A stretch of 57,426 nucleotides of DNA from Gallionellaceae bacterium. Its GTDB lineage: Bacteria > Pseudomonadota > Gammaproteobacteria > Burkholderiales > Gallionellaceae. Position 1 is the stretch's first letter; each line of letters opens with the position of its first letter. The translations under genes and the position numbers were made by a program. Positions 32,018 to 40,223 of the stretch are shown here, piece by piece. The stretch lies in NCBI GenBank assembly GCA_030834965.1, contig JAUQWW010000074.1, positions 1 through 57,426 on the forward strand. The letters are read 5' to 3'. The notes under the pieces were generated by a model. It ran no database searches. It had not been told where the DNA came from and was given only the letters and a program-made list of their open reading frames with translations.

Positions 32018-32680
32018 TTAGTCTTCCTTGAGTTTTTCCATGTGATGCAAATCCAGGCTGTCGAACGCCACGCGTATCTGGAAGAAGAATATGCCGAGGA
32101 TGAACATGCCTACCAGCACGTCCAGTGCGATGCCCAGTTCCACCACCATCGGCATGCCGTAAGTGGCCGAAGTGGCGGCGAAGAACAGGCCGTTTTCCAT
32201 GGCAAGAAAGCCCACCACCTGCGGCACGGCTTTGCTGCGCGTGATCATCATCAGGAACGAAAGCAGTACGCTGGCCATGGCGATGCCCAATGTGCTCTTG
32301 GTAATGGTGCCGGCCATTTGCGAAATCGGCGCGGCCAGATTGAACGCGAATATCACCAGCGCCAGGCCGACCAGCATGATGGTCGGGATGTTGAACATCG
32401 TTTCCACGTCCCATTTGATATTCAGTTTGCGGATCAGCCGGTGCAAAACCCAGGGCAGCACGAGCACCTTGAGCATCAGCGTCAGGCCGGCGGAATAGTA
32501 CAGGTGATGCTGATTCGAGGTATGGGCAACGAGAGCAGTGCTGAAGGCCAGGATCAATCCCTGCAGGGCAAACAAGTTGATCAACGACAAGATGCGGCGC
32601 TGTGACAGCATGGCAAAGGCGATCAGCAGCAACAACGCTGCGCACATGTTGATCAACTGGCTGGTTAATGGAATATTCAT
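32018..32680 (-). CDS. hyfE: HyfE-like membrane subunit (NuoK-related)
   Basis: The protein has 220 residues, like E. coli HyfE (216). I chose the ATG at 32680 (MNIPLTSQLINMCAALL); the frame is open further upstream, but that part is only a shadow of hyfC. It has six to seven predicted membrane helices. The central block GFLAMENGLFFAATSATYGM contains the conserved glutamate of the NuoK family, followed by VELGIALDVLVGMFILGIFF. Such subunits form part of the ion channel between the antiporter-like and NuoH-like subunits. It begins 11 bases after hyfC and ends one base before hyfF. Confidence 0.9.
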   Translation of the reverse strand: MNIPLTSQLINMCAALLLLIAFAMLSQRRILSLINLFALQGLILAFSTALVAHTSNQHHLYYSAGLTLMLKVLVLPWVLHRLIRKLNIKWDVETMFNIPTIMLVGLALVIFAFNLAAPISQMAGTITKSTLGIAMASVLLSFLMMITRSKAVPQVVGFLAMENGLFFAATSATYGMPMVVELGIALDVLVGMFILGIFFFQIRVAFDSLDLHHMEKLKED

Positions 32681-32691
32681 ATGGGTATTCC

Positions 32692-33639
32692 TTATGTCTC
32701 CAGCAGGAAGTGGGTGAGCAGCCCCAGCACCGCGAGCAGGAAGGCAGTGCCCATGAATTCCGGCACGCGGAAGATGCGCATCTTGGCGGACATTGTCTCC
32801 ACGAAGGCCAGGCCTGCCCCGGCAATGGTCAGCTTGAGTATCAGCAGTACTACGGCAAAGGGCAGCGCATTCCAGTTGCCGCCTTCGGCGATGCCCCATG
32901 GCGCGAACAGCGCGATGCCGATGGTCATGTAGGCAAGCAGCTTGAGCGCGCTCGCCCATTCCACCAGCGCCAGGTGGCGCGCGGAATATTCCAGGATCAT
33001 CGCTTCGTGAATCATCGTGAGCTCGAGGTGGGTGGAGGGGTTGTCCACCGGCACGCGCGCGTTCTCGGCGAGCAGCACCATGAAGAAGGCAACGGCAGCG
33101 AAGGTCATGCTGGGATACAGCACGAATTGCTTGTGCGCCAGCGTTTCCACGATGGTGATGAGCGAGGTGGATTGGCTGATGGTGGAGGCGGTGAACAGCA
33201 CCATCAGCAACGCCGGTTCGGCGAGAAAGCCCACCAGCATTTCACGGCGCGCACCGAGCGAGCCGAAGGCGGTGCCGATGTCCATCGCCGCAAGCGCAAT
33301 GAACACCCGTGCCAATGCAAAAATGCCGACCAGCGCGATGACGTCCACCGCAGGCGAGAGCGGCAGGTCGGTGGCAAGCACCGGCACCAGCGCGGCGGCC
33401 AGCCACATGCAGGCGAACAGGATATACGGCGTAGCGCGAAACAGCGGCGAGGCGTTGTGCGCCAGCACCGCATCTTTGTGAAACAGCTTGATCAGGTTGC
33501 GGTAGGGTTGCAGCATGCCCGCGCCGCTGCGATTCTGTAGCCAGGCGCGGCATTGGTTTATCCAGCCGAGCAGCAGCGGCGCTGCCAGCAGCACCAGCAC
33601 GTTTTGCACCAGTTGAAAGAAAAGCGCCGAGTAGCTCAT
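32692..33639 (-). CDS. hyfC: HyfC/NuoH-like membrane anchor subunit
   Basis: This protein of 315 residues (E. coli HyfC 322) has eight predicted helices and is the subunit that links the peripheral electron-transfer arm to the membrane ion pumps. Recognisable NuoH-family segments are GAGMLQPYRNLIKLFHKDAV, the helix VPVLATDLPLSPAVDVIALV, and ARVPVDNPSTHLELTMIHEA with the conserved acidic residues, then ILEYSARHLALVEWASALKL. It lies 109 bases after hyfB, a gap that includes one GC-rich palindrome, and 11 bases before hyfE. Nothing suggests it is non-functional. Confidence 0.92.
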   Translation of the reverse strand: MSYSALFFQLVQNVLVLLAAPLLLGWINQCRAWLQNRSGAGMLQPYRNLIKLFHKDAVLAHNASPLFRATPYILFACMWLAAALVPVLATDLPLSPAVDVIALVGIFALARVFIALAAMDIGTAFGSLGARREMLVGFLAEPALLMVLFTASTISQSTSLITIVETLAHKQFVLYPSMTFAAVAFFMVLLAENARVPVDNPSTHLELTMIHEAMILEYSARHLALVEWASALKLLAYMTIGIALFAPWGIAEGGNWNALPFAVVLLILKLTIAGAGLAFVETMSAKMRIFRVPEFMGTAFLLAVLGLLTHFLLET

Positions 33640-33669
33640 TTAACGTAAAGCGCGCGCAGCGCTCGTTTG

Positions 33670-33711
33670 CCCCCTCGCCCGCTCGCGGGAGAGGGGGCGG
33701 GAGAGGGGGAT
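33670..33711. repeat. single GC-rich palindromic unit between hyfB and hyfC
   Basis: CCCCCTCGCCCGC and CGGGAGAGGGGG form the hairpin, followed by the family tail GCGGGAGAGGGGGAT. The same type of unit lies inside metG, beside lpdA, and around the DUF559 gene. Here it separates two operon genes and could attenuate transcription. Confidence 0.8.
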
Positions 33712-33748
33712 AGGCATACATTCATCATCAAAAATGTCATAAATATGC

Positions 33749-35758
33749 CTATTGGATAAAGGCCAGCAAGGCCAGCAAAGTCAAAAAGCTGTACAGCAAA
33801 TACATATGGATGCGGCCGTGCTGCAGCTTGCCTACTTGGTTGCCTATTATTTCGTTCACGCGCTTGATGGGCACATAGAACAGGTTCCACAACCGGTCGT
33901 GCGTTTCGCCGTGGTAGTGGGGATGCAAATCGAATGGCGAGGGGACCTGCCTGACCACATCCATGAACCATTCAAAAATTTGCCGGATGGGCTGGCCAAA
34001 GCCCTCGGCCGTATCCTGCATGCGCGCGGTCTGGGCAGGGAAGCCGCAGTCCCAGGCGGGGCCCCGGCGTAGGCGGCCGTGATAAAGCTTTTTCACCAGC
34101 AGTACGGTGATCAGGCTTCCCCCGCCGATGATGAGCAGCAAAACAAGCGGCCCGTAGCTGGCGCGTTCGGCCTGTATCGGGGTGAGCAGCAGCCAGCCGG
34201 TTTGTGCGGCGCTGCTGCCAAGTGAATGGTGCACCAGCATCTCGGTGACAAAATCCAGATGCAGAATGACGAAGGCGGGAAATATGCCGAGCGCGATACA
34301 GCCGATTACCATGCAGATCATGCCAATGCGTTCCCAGAGGCCGGCATCATGCGCATGGGCGAGTGTGGTATCGCGCGGCTGGCCCAGGAAAATCACGCCG
34401 TAAAACTTTACCATCACGAATCCGGCAAGCGCGGCAGCCAACGCGAGCGCGGCGGCGGCAACCGGAACCAGCATGTTAAGGTAGGGGTGCGGCAAGCCGG
34501 GCGAAAGCAAAAAAGCTTGCAGCAGCAGCCATTCCGAAACGAAGCCGTTCAACGGCGGCAGGCCGGCCATGGCGAGGATGCCTACGAGCATCAGGATGGC
34601 CAGCTTGGGCATCTTGTGGATTAATCCGCCGAACTTGCCGAGATGGCGTTCGCCGGTGGCGTGCAGAATCGAGCCGGTGCCAAGGAACAGCAGGCTCTTC
34701 ATGAACGCATGATTCAACGCGTGGTACAGGGTCGCGGTGAGCGCAAGCGCCGCCAGCGCTTCTTTGTGGAAGGCGTGGAAAATCAGGGTGAGTCCGATGC
34801 CGACCAGGATGATGCCGATGTTCTCGATGGAGGAGTAGGCGAGCAGGCGTTTCATGTCCACCTGCACCGCGGCGAAGATCACGCCGAACAGTGCGGTGAT
34901 CAAACCCAGCGCCAGCGCAAACGCGCCCCACCACCACAACTGCGTATCCAGCAGGTCGAGGCTCACGCGCAGAATGCCGTAGATCGCGGTCTTCAGCATG
35001 ATGCCGCTCATCATCGCGGAAACCGGCGAAGGCGCAGCCGGGTGCGCTTCGGGCAGCCATGCGTGCATCGGCAGGATGCCCGCCTTCGCGCCGAAGCCGA
35101 ATAGCGCCAGCAGGAAAGCGATGCTCGCCCAGAAATCGGACAGGTGCGTGTGGCGCATCGCGGAGAATGTGTAGTCGCCATGGCCGCTTTGCATCACGCC
35201 GAAGCTCATCAGGATGGCGATTGCGCCAACGTGTGCGATGAGCAGGTAGAGAAAGCCGGCGCGGCGCACGTCCGGCTGGTTGTGATCGGTGGTGACGAGA
35301 AAATAAGACGACAGCGCCATACTTTCCCACGCCACCATGAACATATAGGCATCGTCTGCCAGAAACACCAGTGCCATGCTGGCGAGGAAGATGTGATATT
35401 CAAGGCAAAGCAGGCTTAACTCGGCGGCCACCATGCGGCGGAAATAGCCCGCCGAAAACAGCGCAATGCCGATGCTCGCGGCACCGAGCAGCAATATGAA
35501 AAATGCAGACAGCGCATCGAGGCGCAGGTGGAACGGCAGGTCAGGCAGGCCGAGCGGCAGGATGGCAGTGCTGACTTCCCCCAGTCCGGCCAGCGCAGCG
35601 CCAGCCAGAACAAGCGAGCCGATGGCGCTTAACGGGAAAATAAATTGAGCAATCAGACGGGAATTTTGCAGCGCCAACCCGGCCATGCCGAGCACGAGCC
35701 AGAACACCACCACGCCCAGGACCACATCAATGGGCAGCATCCCGAATTGATCGAACAC
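33749..35758 (-). CDS. hyfB: HyfB/NuoL-like proton-pumping membrane subunit
   Basis: The 669-residue protein matches HyfB in length (672) and order: about 14 core helices with further C-terminal helices. Motifs include WLPEAHPAAPSPVSAMMSG, YSSIENIGIILVGIGLTLIF and LYHALNHAFMKSLLFLGTGS with the conserved lysine and histidines, then GGLIHKMPKLAILMLVGILA. It is the first gene of the six-gene complex and one of its two ion-pumping subunits. The start codon is GTG (35758). A strong -10 sequence (TATAAT on the minus strand, 35846-35851) lies upstream, so the operon likely has its own promoter close to the end of metG. Confidence 0.93.
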   Translation of the reverse strand: MFDQFGMLPIDVVLGVVVFWLVLGMAGLALQNSRLIAQFIFPLSAIGSLVLAGAALAGLGEVSTAILPLGLPDLPFHLRLDALSAFFILLLGAASIGIALFSAGYFRRMVAAELSLLCLEYHIFLASMALVFLADDAYMFMVAWESMALSSYFLVTTDHNQPDVRRAGFLYLLIAHVGAIAILMSFGVMQSGHGDYTFSAMRHTHLSDFWASIAFLLALFGFGAKAGILPMHAWLPEAHPAAPSPVSAMMSGIMLKTAIYGILRVSLDLLDTQLWWWGAFALALGLITALFGVIFAAVQVDMKRLLAYSSIENIGIILVGIGLTLIFHAFHKEALAALALTATLYHALNHAFMKSLLFLGTGSILHATGERHLGKFGGLIHKMPKLAILMLVGILAMAGLPPLNGFVSEWLLLQAFLLSPGLPHPYLNMLVPVAAAALALAAALAGFVMVKFYGVIFLGQPRDTTLAHAHDAGLWERIGMICMVIGCIALGIFPAFVILHLDFVTEMLVHHSLGSSAAQTGWLLLTPIQAERASYGPLVLLLIIGGGSLITVLLVKKLYHGRLRRGPAWDCGFPAQTARMQDTAEGFGQPIRQIFEWFMDVVRQVPSPFDLHPHYHGETHDRLWNLFYVPIKRVNEIIGNQVGKLQHGRIHMYLLYSFLTLLALLAFIQ

Positions 35759-35845
35759 TGGCTAGTTAACCCCCTGATGAAACGACTTGCCAATCGACTT
35801 GACGTTCAAAGAAGCCACGCCAAGTTGTTATTATGATTGGTGCGG

Positions 35846-35875
35846 ATTATAGCCGTGTTGCAGATGGACTGATAA
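35846..35875 (-). promoter_or_regulatory. candidate sigma-70 promoter of the hyf-like operon
   Basis: Reading the minus strand, TTATCA (35875-35870) and a perfect TATAAT (35851-35846) are 18 bases apart, about 90 bases before the hyfB GTG. A tandem 19-bp direct repeat lies immediately upstream. Confidence 0.5.
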
Positions 35876-35876
35876 T

Positions 35877-35919
35877 CCCCATGAATGGTTACTTGGCAAC
35901 CCCCATGAATGGTTACTTG
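35877..35919. repeat. 19-bp tandem direct repeat at the metG 3' end
   Basis: CCCCATGAATGGTTACTTG occurs at 35877-35895 and again at 35901-35919. The second copy includes the metG stop codon, so the first looks like a duplication of the gene end. It lies just upstream of the hyf promoter and could be a direct-repeat regulator site by position. Confidence 0.8.
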
Positions 35920-38147
35920 ATGCGCATTCCGGGCTGTGCGCCGTCGTCCGGCGACAGGATGAACAAGCCCGGTGCGTCACCGGAAGCCGCCAGTACCATC
36001 CCTTCAGAAAGTCCGAACTTCATCTTGCGCGGCGCAAGGTTGGCGACCATCACCGTCATGCGCCCTTTCAGTTTTTCCGGATCGTATGCGGACTTGATGC
36101 CGGCAAACACCGTGCGCGGTTTTTCCTCGCCGATATCCAGTGTGAGCTTGAGCAGCTTCTCCGCACCTTCCACATGTTCGGCGTTGACGATCTTTGCCAC
36201 GCGCAGATCAACCTTGCTGAAATCGTCGATGCTGATGGTTTCGGCGAGGGCGGCAATTTTGTTCCCCTCGCCCGCTTGCGGGAGAGGGGTTAGGGGAGAG
36301 GGTGCGTGTTGCTGTGCTTCGGCGTGGCGTGCAGGCGAATGCGATTCGATCATGGGCTTCAGGCTTTCCTGGTTGGCGGCGACCATGGCTTCGATCAGCT
36401 TGGGGTCGAGGCGGGTCATCAGATGGCTGTATTCATTGATGCAATGCCCTTCCGGCAGGAAGGAGGCAGCATCTTCCCATTGCTGGGGAGGTACGTTCAG
36501 GAACCGCTCAGCCTCTCGGGCGGTTTCGGGCAGAACAGGCTTCAGATAGATCGTCAGCAGGCGGAAGCCTTCCATGACAATGCTGCATGCCCAGCGCGCC
36601 TTGTCCTGGCTGGCAGGCGAGCCATCCTTGGCTAGTTTCCAGGGCTGCGTATTGTTGAAAAAGATGTTGATGCTGTCCGCCACTTCCATGATTCCCCGGA
36701 TAGCCCCGCTGTAATTGCGGTTTTCATAAGCGCCTTCCAGTATATATCTTGCTTCGCGCCAGTCATTCAGGCGGCTCATGAATACATCTATCGAAGAATC
36801 AACGCCGAAATCTTTCTGGCTGTAACGATTTAGCTCGTTTTCTGAAATACAACCGCCACCCAGTCTGGTGAGGAACGGAGCAGCCCGGCTCGCAATATTG
36901 ATGTACTTCCCGATCAAATCACTGTTCACCTTCGCGACGAAATCCTCAAGATTGAGGTCGATGTCCTCCATCGTGCCGTTGAGCTTGGAGGCATAGTAGT
37001 AGCGCAGGTATTCGGTATTCTTTATGTGATCCACATAGCTGCGCGCGGTGATGAATGTGCCGCGCGATTTGCTCATCTTCTCGCCGTTGACGGTGAGGAA
37101 GCCGTGCGCGAACAGTTTGGTCGGGGTGCGGAAACCGGCGTGCTGCAGCATGGCGGGCCAGAACAGGGCGTGGAAATAGAGGATGTCCTTGCCGATGAAG
37201 TGGTAGAGCTCGGTAGTGGAGCCTTGTTTCCAGTAGTCGTCGAACAACCCCTCCCCAGCCCTCCCCTTGTCAGGGGAGGGTGCTGCGGACTCCTCCCCTG
37301 ACAAGGGGAGGCTGGGAGGGGTTAGCTTGTCGCACAACGCCTTGAAACTTCCCATGTAACCAACCGGCGCATCCAGCCACACGTAGAAATATTTGCCCGG
37401 CGCATCGGGTATCTCGAAGCCGAAATAGGGTGCATCGCGCGAGATGTCCCAGTCCGTAAGCTTGTTTTCGCCTTCGCCGCCCAGCCATTCCTGCATTTTG
37501 TTCGCGGCTTCGGCTTGCAGCGTGCCGCTCTTTGTCCATTCGCGCAGAAAGGCCTGGCAGCGCGGGTCGGAGAGTTTGAAGAAATAGTGGTCGGAAGCGC
37601 GCATCTCCGGCTTGGCGCCGGACACGGCGGAGTAGGGGTTCTTCACTTCGGCAGGTGTGTAGGCCGCACCGCAGACTTCGCAGTTGTCGCCGTACTGGTC
37701 CTTTGCGCCGCACTTCGGGCATTCGCCCTTGATGAAGCGATCCGGCAGGAACATCTGTTTGAGGGGATCGTAATACTGTTCGATGGAGCGTTTCTCGATC
37801 AGGTCGGCGGCTTGCAGCTTGCGGTAGATGGCGTGCGCGAAGTCGCGGGTCTCGTTCGAGTTGGTCGAGCCGTAATGGTCGAATTCGACATGGAACGCCC
37901 GGAAGTCGTCGTAATGTTCCTGCCACACGCGATCTATCAACTGTTCCGGGGTGATGCCTTCCTTCTCGGCGCGCAGCATGATGGGCGTGCCGTGCGTGTC
38001 GTCGGCGCATACATAATGGCACTCGTTGCCCTGCATTTTCTGGAAGCGCACCCAGATGTCGGTCTGGATGTATTCGACCAAGTGCCCCAGATGGATACTG
38101 CCATTGGCATACGGCAGTGCGGACGTAACCAGTATCTTGCGCGACAT
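35913..38147 (-). CDS. metG: methionyl-tRNA synthetase with repeat-derived insertions
   Basis: This essential enzyme charges tRNA-Met, and thereby the initiator. At 744 residues it is longer than E. coli MetG (about 677). The class I HIGH motif is [16 protein letters not shown] is [10 protein letters not shown] near 354, and the zinc knuckle is CPKCG...CEVCG near 144-161. The C-terminal tRNA-binding domain starts [20 protein letters not shown]. Two stretches are foreign to the family. About 27 residues near 275-301 ([23 protein letters not shown]) interrupt the catalytic domain just after [10 protein letters not shown] second, near 615-628 ([13 protein letters not shown]), lies in the linker before the tRNA-binding domain. 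Both are encoded by GC-rich palindromes. The gene diverges from apbC and is followed by the hyf promoter region. Confidence 0.96.
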   Translation of the reverse strand: MSRKILVTSALPYANGSIHLGHLVEYIQTDIWVRFQKMQGNECHYVCADDTHGTPIMLRAEKEGITPEQLIDRVWQEHYDDFRAFHVEFDHYGSTNSNETRDFAHAIYRKLQAADLIEKRSIEQYYDPLKQMFLPDRFIKGECPKCGAKDQYGDNCEVCGAAYTPAEVKNPYSAVSGAKPEMRASDHYFFKLSDPRCQAFLREWTKSGTLQAEAANKMQEWLGGEGENKLTDWDISRDAPYFGFEIPDAPGKYFYVWLDAPVGYMGSFKALCDKLTPPSLPLSGEESAAPSPDKGRAGEGLFDDYWKQGSTTELYHFIGKDILYFHALFWPAMLQHAGFRTPTKLFAHGFLTVNGEKMSKSRGTFITARSYVDHIKNTEYLRYYYASKLNGTMEDIDLNLEDFVAKVNSDLIGKYINIASRAAPFLTRLGGGCISENELNRYSQKDFGVDSSIDVFMSRLNDWREARYILEGAYENRNYSGAIRGIMEVADSINIFFNNTQPWKLAKDGSPASQDKARWACSIVMEGFRLLTIYLKPVLPETAREAERFLNVPPQQWEDAASFLPEGHCINEYSHLMTRLDPKLIEAMVAANQESLKPMIESHSPARHAEAQQHAPSPLTPLPQAGEGNKIAALAETISIDDFSKVDLRVAKIVNAEHVEGAEKLLKLTLDIGEEKPRTVFAGIKSAYDPEKLKGRMTVMVANLAPRKMKFGLSEGMVLAASGDAPGLFILSPDDGAQPGMRIK
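36264..36304. repeat. GC-rich palindromic unit inside metG, linker copy
   Basis: The unit CCCCTCGCCCGCTTGCGGG with tail GAGGGGTTAGGGGAGAGGG is translated on the minus strand as [13 protein letters not shown] without breaking the frame. It sits between the anticodon-binding and C-terminal tRNA-binding domains. Confidence 0.85.
37246..37324. repeat. paired GC-rich palindromic units inside the metG catalytic domain
   Basis: An opposed pair, AACCCCTCCCCAGCC plus hairpin (37246-37280) and hairpin plus GGCTGGGAGGGGTTA (37292-37324), is contained wholly within the coding sequence and adds about 27 residues in frame. The pair has the same outward-tail arrangement as the intergenic element at 28113-28209, only more tightly spaced. 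Confidence 0.88.
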
Positions 38148-38262
38148 GAATGTTAAACCCCTTTAAAAGTGCGGCAATTGTAGCAAAATCGGGCTATAGG
38201 CGTGGGGCGGAATCTTGGGTAGAATGCGCCTCCCCTAACGATTTAAAAGCCAGGAGCGAGCC

Positions 38263-39357
38263 ATGAGCTTTACTGACGCAGATGTGCAAGCCGCACTGAA
38301 ACAGTTGATCGACCCCAACACGAAAAAGGATTTTGTGGCGGGCAAGTCGGTAAAGAACATCAAGATCAGCGGCAACGATTTGTCGCTCGACATCCAGCTC
38401 GGCTATCCCGCGAAAAGCGTGTGGGACGAGATACGCGCGATGGTGGAAAACCACTTGCGCAGCGCGTTGCCGGGTGCAGGCAAGATTGCCGCGAATGTCA
38501 CCAGCAAGGTGGTGCCACACGCTGTGCAGCGCGGTGTGAAGCTGGTGGACGGGGTGAAGAACATCATCGCAGTAGCGAGCGGCAAGGGCGGGGTGGGCAA
38601 GTCCACCACGGCGGTCAACCTGGCGCTGGCGCTGGCGGCGGAAGGCGCGCGCGTGGGGGTGCTGGACGCGGACATTTATGGACCTTCGCAGCCCACCATG
38701 CTGGGCATCAGCGGCCAGCCGAAATCGGCCGATGGTAAGTCCATCGAGCCGATGCAGGGGCACGGGCTGCAGGCCATGTCCATCGGCTTCATGATCGGCG
38801 GCGACGATCAGCCCATGGTATGGCGCGGCCCGATGGTGACGCAGGCGCTGGACCAGCTGCTGCGCCAGACAAGATGGGACGGCCTGGACTATCTGGTGGT
38901 GGATCTTCCGCCGGGCACCGGTGACATCCAGTTGACGCTGGCGCAGAAAGTGCCGGTGACGGGTGCGATTATCGTGACCACGCCGCAGGACATCGCGCTG
39001 ATGGACGCGCGCAAGGGCCTCAAGATGTTCGAGAAGGTGGACATCAAGATTCTCGGCATCGTGGAAAACATGAGCACGCACATCTGCTCGAAGTGCGGGC
39101 ATGAGGAGCACATCTTCGGTGCCGGCGGCGGGGAGAAGATGTGCAAGGATTACAACGTCGAATTCCTGGGGGCGCTGCCGCTGGACATCCATATCCGCGA
39201 ACAGGCAGATTCCGGCAAGCCGACTGTTGTGGCTGATCCGGACGGGCAGATCTCGAAGGTGTACAAGCAGATCGCGCGGCGCGTGGCGGTGAAGATCGCT
39301 GAGATGGGGCAGGACCACAGCGCGGCCTTTCCGAAGATTGTTGTGCAGAATACATAA
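38263..39357 (+). CDS. apbC: Mrp/NBP35-family iron-sulfur carrier ATPase
   Basis: A protein of 364 residues that binds and delivers [4Fe-4S] clusters to apoproteins, in an ATP-dependent manner. An N-terminal DUF59 (MIP18-like) domain ([17 protein letters not shown]) is followed by the deviant Walker A motif [20 protein letters not shown] near 104, the switch motif [28 protein letters not shown], and the cluster-binding pair HICSKCG near 275. The ATG has CAGGAGC upstream. It diverges from metG and is followed 14 bases later by dcd, so the two are probably co-transcribed. Confidence 0.95.
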   Translation: MSFTDADVQAALKQLIDPNTKKDFVAGKSVKNIKISGNDLSLDIQLGYPAKSVWDEIRAMVENHLRSALPGAGKIAANVTSKVVPHAVQRGVKLVDGVKNIIAVASGKGGVGKSTTAVNLALALAAEGARVGVLDADIYGPSQPTMLGISGQPKSADGKSIEPMQGHGLQAMSIGFMIGGDDQPMVWRGPMVTQALDQLLRQTRWDGLDYLVVDLPPGTGDIQLTLAQKVPVTGAIIVTTPQDIALMDARKGLKMFEKVDIKILGIVENMSTHICSKCGHEEHIFGAGGGEKMCKDYNVEFLGALPLDIHIREQADSGKPTVVADPDGQISKVYKQIARRVAVKIAEMGQDHSAAFPKIVVQNT

Positions 39358-39371
39358 ATTTAAAGGCAGAT

Positions 39372-39938
39372 ATGAGCATCAAGTCGGACAAATGGATACG
39401 CCGCATGGCAGAGCAGCACGGCATGATCGAGCCTTACGAGCCGGGACAGGTGAAGGAAGTGGATGGCAGGCGCATCGTATCCTATGGCACGTCGAGCTAT
39501 GGCTACGATATTCGCTGCTCGAAGGAATTCAAGCTGTTCACCAATATCAACAGCACCATCGTCGATCCGAAGAATTTTGACCCCAATTCATTCGTCGAGG
39601 TGCATCACGATTTCTGCATCATCCCGCCTAACTCCTTTGCGCTGGCGCGCACCGTGGAGTACTTCCGTATCCCGCGCAACGTGCTGACCATCTGCCTGGG
39701 CAAGAGCACGTATGCGCGCTGCGGCATCATCGTCAATGTCACTCCGTTCGAGCCGGAATGGGAAGGCTATGTGACGCTGGAATTTTCCAACACCACGCCG
39801 CTGCCGGCAAAGATTTATGCCAACGAGGGTGTCGCACAGGTGCTGTTCTTCGAAAGCGACGAAGTATGCGAAACCTCGTACAAGGATAGAGGCGGCAAGT
39901 ATCAGGGGCAGGTGGGTGTCACGCTGCCCAAGATGTGA
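39372..39938 (+). CDS. dcd: dCTP deaminase
   Basis: This enzyme deaminates dCTP to dUTP, the main bacterial route to dTMP precursors; thyA and folA, the next steps, lie 6 kb downstream. The 188 residues match the normal length. Signatures are [14 protein letters not shown] at the N-terminus, [20 protein letters not shown] (substrate-binding Ser/Arg and following residues), [20 protein letters not shown] including the catalytic glutamate, and the lid end [11 protein letters not shown]. The last segment becomes ordered over the nucleotide in homologues. The ATG has AAAGGCAG before it. A perfect 13-bp hairpin follows the gene. Confidence 0.96.
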   Translation: MSIKSDKWIRRMAEQHGMIEPYEPGQVKEVDGRRIVSYGTSSYGYDIRCSKEFKLFTNINSTIVDPKNFDPNSFVEVHHDFCIIPPNSFALARTVEYFRIPRNVLTICLGKSTYARCGIIVNVTPFEPEWEGYVTLEFSNTTPLPAKIYANEGVAQVLFFESDEVCETSYKDRGGKYQGQVGVTLPKM

Positions 39939-39959
39939 CTGCGGTGCGATACCATCCTT

Positions 39960-39989
39960 GCGGAATTCCGGCGGATGCCGGAATTCCGC
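39960..39989. terminator. perfect 13-bp hairpin after dcd, without T-tract
   Basis: GCGGAATTCCGGC (39960-39972) pairs exactly with GCCGGAATTCCGC (39977-39989) around a GGAT tetraloop, 21 bases after the dcd stop. No run of T follows, so it may stabilise the transcript end or stop polymerase with Rho rather than act as a classical intrinsic terminator. Confidence 0.55.
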
Positions 39990-40085
39990 GCAACGCCCAG
40001 AAATTCCCCGCCACGCCATCCTGAAAATCTGAGACAATCCGCGCGAATTCCCTGCCCATAGTTTTTCTCCATCAAGGAGCTCTGC

Positions 40086-40223
40086 ATGAAATTTAAGTTT
40101 AGCTCCGGCGTCACATTGGCTTTCGGCCAATATGAGCCTGCACTGAAATTAAATTTCTGCTGCTCCCTAAGCCAATGCAGTGATGCTCGTCAGCTAATAT
40201 TTCCATCCATGGAGTTGCTATGA
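40086..40223 (+). CDS. 45-codon leader frame overlapping the decarboxylase start
   Basis: An excellent AAGGAGCTCTGC precedes the ATG. The frame runs 45 codons and its TGA overlaps the ATG of the decarboxylase gene (CTATGA), a layout that couples translation. The peptide begins MKFKFSSGVTLAFGQYEPAL, and the decarboxylase begins MKFNFP. The DNA around both starts is alike (CATCAAGGAG...ATGAAATTTAAGTTT against CATCCATGGAG...ATGAAATTTAATTTT), so the leader may have arisen by duplicating the start region. It contains four cysteines late in the frame (CCSLSQCS). Whether it is regulatory is not shown. Confidence 0.5.
   Translation: MKFKFSSGVTLAFGQYEPALKLNFCCSLSQCSDARQLIFPSMELL

Noticed and set aside
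28238-35758. Calling the hyf-like genes a functional hydrogenase
   Set aside because: The large subunit lacks both cysteine pairs that bind nickel and iron, and no maturation genes are present.
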